From: an uncultured Oscillospiraceae bacterium
GTDB lineage: Bacteria > Bacillota > Clostridia > Oscillospirales > Acutalibacteraceae
Assembly: GCA_900552115.1 (NCBI GenBank)
Contig: URYP01000130.1
Location: forward strand, 1-5,407
Length of the DNA: 5,407 nt
Direction of reading: 5' to 3'
Position numbers and translations under genes: made by a program. Shown here piece after piece: positions 1 to 5,407 of the stretch (within the stretch, counting starts at the first letter, position 1; each line of letters starts with the position of its first letter). Under the pieces are notes generated by a model that saw only the letters and a program-made list of their open reading frames with translations, searched no databases and was not told where the DNA came from.

Positions 1-84
1 GATACCCGAACAGCCGGATTCGACAACGTTCAAATCTGTGTCGAAGGTCAGGCATGCACTTTTTTAAGTATTTTTTGACTATCA

Positions 85-122
85 CAAAAAGCATCGGGGC
101 AAATGTATTGCCCCGATGCTTT
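85..122 (-). terminator. Intrinsic terminator of the hydrogenase operon
   Basis: A perfect 15-bp inverted repeat (88-102 against 108-122) encloses a 5-nt loop (103-107). Read on the minus strand, the GC-rich stem ends in a run of five T (complement of 86-90), the form of a Rho-independent terminator. The stem begins 7 nt after the hydA stop codon, so it ends the operon. On the plus strand the stem is followed only by a short mixed T/A stretch, so any action in that direction would be weaker. Confidence 0.92.
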
Positions 123-129
123 ATTAATG

Positions 130-1875
130 TTAATTAAATTTTTTACGTGGCACATAACTGGTGTGCAGGATGTGGTGGGCTTTTTCACCGCCGAAACCAT
201 CGGTGAGATAATCCGCGTAAAGCTGATGAATAGCCGGCGACTGGTGCGATTTGCGCAAGGCCATGCCTTTGTCCTGATCGTAAAGAGCCTTAGCACGCAG
301 AGCCTTGAGATCCACCGTGTTGCGCACGGATGCGGGCTGAATCGGCTGGCCGCCGCCGTTGACGCAGCCACCCGGGCAGCACATGATCTCGACAAAATGC
401 CAGGGCGCTGTGCCGTCCTTGATCTGGCTCATCACATAGTTGGCGCTGGCGATGCCGCTGGCTACCGCCACCTTGACTTCCAGGCCGCCGATCGTGTAGG
501 TCGCTTCCTTCAGGCCGGCCGTGCCGCGCACTTCCTTAAAGTCGACCGCTTTGTTGTCCTCGCCGGTAAGCCAGTCGTTGGCGGTACGCAGCGCGGCTTC
601 CATCACACCGCCGGTAGCGCCGAAAATGACGGCTGCGCCGGTATCTTCGCCCAGCGGGCTGTCAAACTCTTCGTCCGGCAGGCTGGTGAAGGAAATGCCC
701 GCCCGCTCGATCATCCGAGCCAGTTCACGGGTGGTCAGCGCGTAGTCAACGTCTGCCACCCCCGCCGCGGCTTGATCGTCGCGGCCGGTCTCGAATTTTT
801 TCGCGGTGCAGGGCATGACGCTGACCACAACGATATCCGCGGGGTCAATGCCCATTTTTTCTGCATAATAGGTCTTGATGATCGCGCCGGTCATCTGCTG
901 CGGGGATTTACAGGAAGACAGATGATCCAGCTGATCCGGATAGTAATACTCGGCAAACTTCACCCAGCCGGGGGAGCAGGAGGTAATCATCGGCAGGACG
1001 CCGCCGTTTTTCACACGCCCCACGAATTCGTTGGCCTCTTCCACAATGGTGAGATCGGCGCCGAAATCGGTATCAAACACTTTGTCGAAGCCCAGCCGGC
1101 GCAGAGCGGCGACCATTTTGCCTTCGACATTGGTGCCCACCGGCATGCCGAAGCACTCGCCCAGCGTGGCGCGGACCGAGGGAGCGGGCTGAACCACCAC
1201 ATGTTTGTTCGGGTCGGCCAACGCTTCCCATACCGGAGAGGTTTCGTCTTTTTCGGTCAGGGCGCCGGTCGGACAGACCACGATACACTGACCGCAGGAT
1301 ACGCAGGGCACGTCCACCAGCTGTTTTTCAAACGGGGTGCCGATGTGGGTGTCGATACCGCGGTCGTTGGCGCCGATGACCGACACATACTGCTGGCGGC
1401 AGGCGGCCACACAGCGGCGACAGAGAATACATTTATTGTTGTCCCGCACCAGATGCGCGGTCGAGGTGTCCAACTCATACTGAGGCCGGAAGCCGTCGTA
1501 GCGGCCATTATCTTCCACGCCGTAATCGCGGCAGAGCTTCTGCAATTCGCAGTCGCCCGAACGCACGCAGGACAGACATTTTTTCTCATGGGTGGAGAGA
1601 ATCAGCTCCAGCGTAGTCCGGCGGGCTTTCTGAACCCGGTCGGTGTTGGTGCGGATCTCCATGCCCTCGGCGACCGGGTAGACACAGGCGGTCACCAGTC
1701 CGCGGGCGCCGGTAGCCTCTACCATGCAGATGCGGCAGGCGCCGATTTCATTGATTTCTTTTAAATAGCAGAGGGTGGGAATTTCCACCCCGGCATAGCG
1801 GGCGGCCTCCAGAATGGTGGAACCTTTGGGCACGCTGACGGCAATGCCGTTGACTGTTACGTTTACCATATCCAT
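130..1875 (-). CDS. hydA: [FeFe]-hydrogenase catalytic subunit (HydA/HndD type)
   Basis: This 581-aa cytoplasmic protein carries the H-cluster that reduces protons or oxidises H2. Domains in order: a plant-type 2Fe-2S domain (C36, C47, C50, C64); a His/Cys 4Fe-4S site (H96, C100, C103, C109); two 4Fe-4S clusters (C149/C152/C155/C159 and C191/C194/C197/C201); and the H-domain with L1 TSCSPGW (298-304), L2 MPCTAKKFE (354-362; C356) and L3 with C500 and C504. The fused small-subunit region lies in the last 55 or so residues. Against CpI numbering (offset +1) the proton-path residues C300, E280, S320 and E283 are kept, but S301 stands where CpI has ligand C300. It has the CpI-like (M3) layout and lacks the C-terminal 2Fe-2S extension that I recall in Thermotoga maritima HydA. 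The start at 1875 is chosen because AAAGGAG (1885-1891) lies 9 nt upstream; the next Met, at 1869, would be 15 nt away. hydB ends 17 bp upstream. The family is certain; the physiological direction and partner are inferred. Confidence 0.97.
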   Translation of the reverse strand: MDMVNVTVNGIAVSVPKGSTILEAARYAGVEIPTLCYLKEINEIGACRICMVEATGARGLVTACVYPVAEGMEIRTNTDRVQKARRTTLELILSTHEKKCLSCVRSGDCELQKLCRDYGVEDNGRYDGFRPQYELDTSTAHLVRDNNKCILCRRCVAACRQQYVSVIGANDRGIDTHIGTPFEKQLVDVPCVSCGQCIVVCPTGALTEKDETSPVWEALADPNKHVVVQPAPSVRATLGECFGMPVGTNVEGKMVAALRRLGFDKVFDTDFGADLTIVEEANEFVGRVKNGGVLPMITSCSPGWVKFAEYYYPDQLDHLSSCKSPQQMTGAIIKTYYAEKMGIDPADIVVVSVMPCTAKKFETGRDDQAAAGVADVDYALTTRELARMIERAGISFTSLPDEEFDSPLGEDTGAAVIFGATGGVMEAALRTANDWLTGEDNKAVDFKEVRGTAGLKEATYTIGGLEVKVAVASGIASANYVMSQIKDGTAPWHFVEIMCCPGGCVNGGGQPIQPASVRNTVDLKALRAKALYDQDKGMALRKSHQSPAIHQLYADYLTDGFGGEKAHHILHTSYVPRKKFN

Positions 1876-1892
1876 TGCAGCGCACTCCTTTC

Positions 1893-3680
1893 TTATTTCT
1901 TCACAATTGCATCAAAACGGCATTTTTCAAAGCAGGCGCCGCATTTGATACAGGCCGACACATCAATGACGTGGGCTTCTTTGACCCGTCCTTCGATCGC
2001 ACCTACCGGGCAGACACGGGCGCAGGCGGTGCAGCCCTTGCACTTATCGGGATCAATCTCATAATGCACCAGCGATTTGCAGACGCCGGCCGGGCAGGTT
2101 TTGTCTTTGACGTGGGCAATATACTCGTCCCGGAAGAAATGGAGTGTCGACAGCACGGGGTTGGGCGCAGTCTGGCCCAGTCCGCAGAGGGAATTTTCCT
2201 TGATGTAATAGCACAGGTTCTCCAGCTCGTCGATATCCTCCATGGTGCCGGTGCCCTTGGTGATTTTATCCAGCTTTTCAAGGAGCCGTTTGGTACCAAC
2301 GCGGCAGGGGGTGCATTTGCCGCAGGATTCGTCCACGGTGAATTCTAGGAAGAACTTGGCGATATCCACCATACAGGTGTCTTCGTCCATAACGATCAGA
2401 CCACCGGAGCCCATCATGCAGCCGATGGAGATCAGGTTGTCGTAATCAATGGGGGTGTCGATCAGGCTGGCCGGAATACAGCCGCCGGAGGGGCCGCCCG
2501 TCTGGGCCGCTTTAAATTTCTTACCATTCGGGATACCGCCGCCAATTTCTTCGACGATCTCCCGCAGGGTGGTGCCCATCGGGATTTCCACCAGGCCGGT
2601 ATGTTTGATTTTGCCGCCGAGCGCGAACACTTTGGTGCCCTTGGATTTTTCGGTGCCCATGGAGGAGAACCAGTCTGCGCCCTTCAAAATGATCTGGGGA
2701 ATGTTAGCAAAGGTTTCGACGTTATTCTCTACCGTTGGGCAACCGAACAGGCCCTTGACCGCCGGATAGGGGGGACGGGGACGGGGTTCACCGCGATTGC
2801 CTTCGATGGAGGTCATCAGCGCGGTTTCCTCACCGCAGACGAACGCGCCGGCACCCAGCCGGATTTCCATATCGAATTCAAAGCCGGTTCCCAGGATATC
2901 TTTGCCCAGCAGGCCTTCTTCGCGGGCCGCGTCGATGGCAATCTGCAGGCGGCGCACCGCAATGGGATACTCCGCGCGGACATAGACGAAGCCTTTCGTA
3001 GCGCCGATCGCATAACCGGCGATAGCCATGGCCTCGATCAGGCAGTGCGGGTCGCCCTCCAGCACCGAGCGGTCCATAAACGCGCCGGGATCGCCCTCGT
3101 CGGCGTTGCAGACCACATATTTCTGCGGCGCTTTGTTGGGGGCGGTCAGCGCCCATTTGCGGCCGGTGGGAAACCCGCCGCCGCCACGCCCGCGCAGACC
3201 GGAATCGGTGACGATCTGGATGACCTGCTCCGGCGTATACTCGGTGAGGCATTTCCCCAGCGCCTGGTAACCGTCGCAGGCAATATATTCCTCAAGAGAT
3301 TCCGGGTTGATGACACCGCAGTTGCGCAGCGCCACCCGGACCTGTTTTTTATAAAAATCGGTTTCGTTTAGAGCCTTAATATCCTCTTTGTCCACCGTCT
3401 CATCATAGAGCAAACGGGTGACGATGCGGCCCTTGAGCAGATGCTCGGACACGATTTCGGGCACGTCGTCCACCTCTACCCGGGAATAGAAGCAGCCTTC
3501 CGGGTAGACAATCATGATCGGGCCGAGCGCGCACAAGCCGAAGCAGCCGGTACGCACAACCTTGACCTCGTCGGTCAGGCCCTGCTTGCCAATTTCCTGT
3601 TCCAGGACCTCAATAATTTTCTGGCTGTTTGAGGAGGTACATCCGGTACCGCCGCAGACCAATACGTGAGATCGATACAT
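1893..3680 (-). CDS. hydB: NuoF-like NAD(H)/FMN subunit of the [FeFe]-hydrogenase (HydB/HndC)
   Basis: This 595-aa diaphorase subunit exchanges electrons between NAD(H), FMN and Fe-S clusters. Residues 1-90 form a thioredoxin-like 2Fe-2S domain (C9, C14, C46, C50). The NuoF core follows: a Gly-rich nucleotide loop GRGGGGFPTGRKW (164-176), the FMN/NADH-site segment CNADEGDPGAF (191-201) and GAGAFVCGEETAL (276-288). The N3-type 4Fe-4S site is SCGKCTPCR (C453, C456, C459) plus C499. The tail is a bacterial-ferredoxin domain with two 4Fe-4S motifs (C547/C550/C553/C557 and C577/C580/C583/C587), preceded by a C-x4-C pair (C529, C534). Both end domains are absent from plain complex I NuoF and typical of HydB/HndC. 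The start is supported by GGGAGG (3690-3695), 9 nt upstream; another ATG 5 nt before it is out of frame. It lies 18 bp after the hndB-like gene and 17 bp before hydA. Specificity for NAD rather than NADP cannot be read with certainty. Confidence 0.96.
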   Translation of the reverse strand: MYRSHVLVCGGTGCTSSNSQKIIEVLEQEIGKQGLTDEVKVVRTGCFGLCALGPIMIVYPEGCFYSRVEVDDVPEIVSEHLLKGRIVTRLLYDETVDKEDIKALNETDFYKKQVRVALRNCGVINPESLEEYIACDGYQALGKCLTEYTPEQVIQIVTDSGLRGRGGGGFPTGRKWALTAPNKAPQKYVVCNADEGDPGAFMDRSVLEGDPHCLIEAMAIAGYAIGATKGFVYVRAEYPIAVRRLQIAIDAAREEGLLGKDILGTGFEFDMEIRLGAGAFVCGEETALMTSIEGNRGEPRPRPPYPAVKGLFGCPTVENNVETFANIPQIILKGADWFSSMGTEKSKGTKVFALGGKIKHTGLVEIPMGTTLREIVEEIGGGIPNGKKFKAAQTGGPSGGCIPASLIDTPIDYDNLISIGCMMGSGGLIVMDEDTCMVDIAKFFLEFTVDESCGKCTPCRVGTKRLLEKLDKITKGTGTMEDIDELENLCYYIKENSLCGLGQTAPNPVLSTLHFFRDEYIAHVKDKTCPAGVCKSLVHYEIDPDKCKGCTACARVCPVGAIEGRVKEAHVIDVSACIKCGACFEKCRFDAIVKK

Positions 3681-3698
3681 CCCATTAAACCTCCCTGT

Positions 3699-4070
3699 TT
3701 ACTTCAGTAAATGGCCGATGGTCAGGTCGGCCACCGGATTGCCGTTCACCAGATGATCGGTGACGATGGTAGCCACTTTGTCGGGGCTGACTTTTCCGTA
3801 GGTGACCTTTTCCTTGCCGGGGACCAGAACCTCTACAATCGGCTCAAACTGGCACATGCCGATGCAGCCGGTCTGGGTAACCACCACATTGTCGAGATGC
3901 CGTTTGGTGATCTCTTCCACAAAGGCATTCAGGACCGGGCGGGCGCCGGCGGCGATGCCGCAGGTAGCCATGCCGACCACCACGCGGATCCCTTCCTGCT
4001 GGCCGTTTCGCAGCGACATGGTTTCACGCGCTTTGTCCCGGATAGCCTGCAATTCCGCTAAAGATTTCAT
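3699..4070 (-). CDS. hndB: Small thioredoxin-like 2Fe-2S ferredoxin-domain protein (HndB-like)
   Basis: This 123-aa protein matches the small accessory component encoded in hnd/hyd operons (HndB of Desulfovibrio; HydD of Acetobacterium woodii as I recall). Residues 1-26 form a charged helical start. A thioredoxin-like fold follows, with ATCGIAAGAR (35-44) and TGCIGMC (67-73). Only three Cys are present (C37, C69, C73); position 42, where a C-x4-C 2Fe-2S domain has its second ligand, is Gly. It may therefore bind an atypical cluster or none. No membrane segment or signal peptide is visible. AGGAGGT (4077-4083) lies 6 nt before the ATG, an excellent ribosome binding site. The gene begins 30 bp after the ATPase gene and ends 18 bp before hydB. 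Its role in the complex is unproven; an assembly or electron-relay part is inferred from its constant neighbours. Confidence 0.9.
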   Translation of the reverse strand: MKSLAELQAIRDKARETMSLRNGQQEGIRVVVGMATCGIAAGARPVLNAFVEEITKRHLDNVVVTQTGCIGMCQFEPIVEVLVPGKEKVTYGKVSPDKVATIVTDHLVNGNPVADLTIGHLLK

Positions 4071-4100
4071 AGTTTTACCTCCTGTATAAACATAGAGTGT

Positions 4101-4649
4101 TCACGCCTGGCTGTTAAGCGGCGCCAGGCCCTCCGCCAAATAGTCGCTGATCCAGCCGGCCACTTCCGGCTCATTCAGGGGAACCTCCCCGAGTATCTCC
4201 CGCAATGCGCGGGTATCGAGTTCGAACACCGCACCATCCACCGTGTGCCGATAGATAAAATCGAGCTGCGGATTGAGGCGGATCAGGGTAACCATGGTAT
4301 CCGCGATGTCCCCCAGCGGCATCCGGTCGATGTGCGACAGGGCAAATACGGCACTCACCGTGGTGCCCGCGCCGGGCGTGGAATCGATGGCCAAACCACC
4401 GCCCGCCATCTCGGCGGCCATGCGGAACAGGGGAATTCCCATACCGACCTTGCGGGTGGTACGGGTGGTATAAAACGGATCCATTACCCGTCCGACCTGC
4501 TCGGCCGTCATCCCCTTGCCGTTATCCTCCACCGCGAGCGTCAGCCGGTCGGCCGCGGAGTCTTCCTCCACCCGTACCGTAACGAGCGTCGCACCGGCAG
4601 CAATCGAATTCTGTGCGATATCCAGAATATTCAGCGACAGTTCCCTCAT
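4101..4649 (-). CDS. Stand-alone GHKL/HATPase_c ATP-binding protein in hydrogenase operon
   Basis: This 182-aa soluble protein has the Bergerat ATP-binding fold of histidine kinases and anti-sigma kinases. The N-box is ILDIAQNSI (8-16; catalytic-type N14), the G1 box DNGKGM (42-47), the phosphate-lid/G2 region TTRKVGMGIPL (64-74), and the closing strand STPGAGTTV (90-98). It has no dimerisation/phosphoacceptor His domain, no membrane helix and no sensor domain, so it cannot act as a classical sensor kinase alone. Residues 105-182 form a C-terminal part I do not recognise. The ATG lies 3 nt after the hydC stop, with no clear Shine-Dalgarno in the preceding 20 nt, so translation is probably coupled to hydC. 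A similar gene sits at the same place in the Acetobacterium woodii hyd operon as I recall. Function is unknown; Ser/Thr-kinase-like regulation or ATP-dependent assembly are guesses. Confidence 0.93.
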   Translation of the reverse strand: MRELSLNILDIAQNSIAAGATLVTVRVEEDSAADRLTLAVEDNGKGMTAEQVGRVMDPFYTTRTTRKVGMGIPLFRMAAEMAGGGLAIDSTPGAGTTVSAVFALSHIDRMPLGDIADTMVTLIRLNPQLDFIYRHTVDGAVFELDTRALREILGEVPLNEPEVAGWISDYLAEGLAPLNSQA

Positions 4650-4652
4650 GGC

Positions 4653-5147
4653 TTACTGATATTTTTTGAGAATGCCGGGAACGTCATCCACTGTCAGACG
4701 GCCATACACTTCGTCGTTGACAGTCAGTACCGGCGCCAGTCCGCACGCGCCGATGCACCGGCAGGCGGTCAGGGAGAACTTACCGTCGGCGGAACACTCG
4801 TCCGCGCCAATCCCCAGCAGTTCGCTGAGTTTGTTAAAGATATCGCCGGAGCCTTTGACATAGCAAGCGGTGCCCAGGCAGACGGAAATGTCGTACTGCC
4901 CTTTGGGAGACAGCGCGAACTGCGCATAGAACGTCGCAACGCCATACACCTTTTCCAGTGGGACGCCCATCCCGTCGGCGATCATTTGCTGCACTTCCAA
5001 CGGCAGGTAGCCGTAGATGTCCTGTGCTTGCTGCATCACGCCCATCAGCCGGCTGGGATCGGCTTTGTTAGCGGCAATGATCTCTTGCAGCTTCTGCTCC
5101 TGCTCCGCCGTTCCCTTAAAGGGAAGAGTGCTAATTTTTTTCTGCAT
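4653..5147 (-). CDS. hydC: NuoE-like 2Fe-2S subunit of the [FeFe]-hydrogenase (HydC/HndA)
   Basis: This 164-aa cytoplasmic subunit is homologous to the 24-kDa NuoE subunit of complex I and normally pairs with the NuoF-like HydB next to its FMN. An N-terminal helical domain (about 15-75) includes the typical segment IYGYLPLEV (44-52) and VYGVATFYAQF (67-77). It is followed by a thioredoxin-like domain with the 2Fe-2S ligands C90 and C95 (C-x4-C) and C131 and C135 (C-x3-C). C118 and C129 are additional. The length fits the family (about 155-170 aa). The start at 5147 is preferred over an in-frame ATG at 5213, because AAGGAGG (5159-5165) lies 11 nt upstream of 5147 and the extra 22 residues look unlike NuoE. 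It is the first gene of the operon, with a leader of about 85 nt after the predicted promoter. It ends 3 nt before the ATPase gene. Confidence 0.95.
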   Translation of the reverse strand: MQKKISTLPFKGTAEQEQKLQEIIAANKADPSRLMGVMQQAQDIYGYLPLEVQQMIADGMGVPLEKVYGVATFYAQFALSPKGQYDISVCLGTACYVKGSGDIFNKLSELLGIGADECSADGKFSLTACRCIGACGLAPVLTVNDEVYGRLTVDDVPGILKKYQ

Positions 5148-5158
5148 AAAGCCCGTTT

Positions 5159-5165
5159 CCTCCTT
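5159..5165 (-). promoter_or_regulatory. Shine-Dalgarno box that sets the hydC start
   Basis: The minus strand reads AAGGAGG here, 11 nt before the ATG at 5147. The longer frame starting at 5213 would place this box inside coding sequence and has no comparable box of its own, so the box decides for the shorter protein. Confidence 0.8.
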
Positions 5166-5238
5166 GTAAAAAACGCAGCGGCCGCAAACCGGAAATGGGC
5201 GCAAACGTCCCACCGGTGCGACATGTCATCAGCTTCTA

Positions 5239-5267
5239 ATTATAACAGCTCATTCGTGAAAAATCTA
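5239..5267 (-). promoter_or_regulatory. Predicted sigma-A promoter (extended -10) for the hydrogenase operon
   Basis: On the minus strand 5239-5247 reads TGTTATAAT, a perfect -10 hexamer (5239-5244) with the TG of an extended -10. A weak -35-like TAGATT (5262-5267) sits 17 bp upstream; it matches TTGACA at only three of six bases, as is common when the extended -10 is strong. Transcription would begin near 5232, giving a leader of about 85 nt before hydC. The surrounding DNA is clearly AT-richer than the genes. I saw no Rex-type operator (TTGTTAAnnnnTTAACAA) nearby. Confidence 0.6.
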
Positions 5268-5407
5268 CAGGAAAATGAAATTATCGGCAAGATTTTTTTG
5301 GCAGTCAGGATAATGGGAAATTGTACCTGGCGGCCTTGTTTCCGGACATACCACAGCCTTCTATATAATAATGCTTGTCCATCATCATTTATGAAAAAAG
5401 AAGCGGG

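Noticed and set aside
19..45. Inverted repeat TTCGACA...TGTCGAA with a 13-bp spacer.
   Set aside because: Seven-bp arms with a long loop and no flanking T tract are close to chance expectation; no tRNA or terminator structure fits.
1..78. Plus-strand frame 1 open from the left edge to TGA at 76-78, possibly the C-terminus of a convergent gene.
   Set aside because: Only 25 codons are visible, the other plus frames are also open over most of this stretch, and the peptide is not recognisable. It remains possible but unsupported.
103..1764. A 553-codon open frame on the plus strand opposite hydA, and other long frames opposite hydB.
   Set aside because: They are antisense shadows created by the GC-rich codon use of the minus-strand genes. 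Their products are low-complexity, rich in Gly, Ala, His and Arg, with no known motif, while the minus strand encodes full Fe-S and H-cluster motifs.
5148..5213. N-terminal extension of hydC by 22 residues to an in-frame ATG at 5213.
   Set aside because: The extension would contain the strong AAGGAGG box, has no ribosome binding site of its own, and adds residues not typical of NuoE proteins.
5305..5388. A 27-codon minus-strand ORF starting with three ATG codons.
   Set aside because: It has no Shine-Dalgarno box, is short, and its product matches nothing I know.
5240..5407. A minus-strand frame open from the right edge for 55 codons, ending at 5240.
   Set aside because: It runs through AT-rich DNA with codon use unlike the neighbours, ends inside the predicted -10 element, and resembles no family I recognise. 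An open frame of this length can arise by chance.
5148..5407. Search for a Rex (NADH-sensing) operator upstream of the operon.
   Set aside because: No sequence close to TTGTTAAnnnnTTAACAA was found by eye on either strand.

Overview
The window holds one minus-strand operon for a multimeric, modular [FeFe]-hydrogenase of the NAD(H)/ferredoxin-linked type (HydABC of electron-bifurcating anaerobes; HndABCD of Desulfovibrio is the same layout). Strong Shine-Dalgarno boxes, GC-rich coding sequence between AT-rich ends, and the gene order NuoE-like / GHKL ATPase / small thioredoxin-like protein / NuoF-like / HydA suggest a strictly anaerobic, fermentative or acetogenic member of the Clostridia (Firmicutes). 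The organism is inferred from family knowledge; no marker gene is present.

Layout in transcription order, all on the minus strand. An AT-rich upstream region (about 5223-5407) carries an extended -10 promoter at 5239-5247. Then come hydC (5147-4653, NuoE-like 2Fe-2S subunit), a stand-alone GHKL/HATPase_c protein (4649-4101), an hndB-like small 2Fe-2S thioredoxin-fold protein (4070-3699), hydB (3680-1893, NuoF-like NADH/FMN subunit) and hydA (1875-130, H-cluster subunit). The gaps are 3, 30, 18 and 17 bp. The operon closes with a 15-bp-stem intrinsic terminator at 85-122. Positions 1-84 contain nothing I can assign.

How the genes work together: NADH is oxidised or NAD+ reduced at the FMN of HydB. 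Electrons pass through the Fe-S clusters of HydC and HydB to those of HydA, and the H-cluster makes or takes up H2. By analogy with HydABC enzymes the net reaction is probably NADH + 2 reduced ferredoxin + 3 H+ <-> NAD+ + 2 oxidised ferredoxin + 2 H2. Sequence alone does not prove bifurcation or exclude NADP specificity. No H-cluster maturase gene (hydE, hydF, hydG) lies in the window.

The points most worth a second look are: (1) the ATPase of unknown role in the middle of the operon; (2) an L1 motif reading TSCSPGW, with Ser where the Clostridium pasteurianum enzyme CpI has an H-cluster Cys ligand, together with an extra Cys beside the L3 ligand; (3) an HndB-like protein with only three of the four expected 2Fe-2S cysteines. 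These may be family traits rather than novelties. I did not find a wholly new system here.
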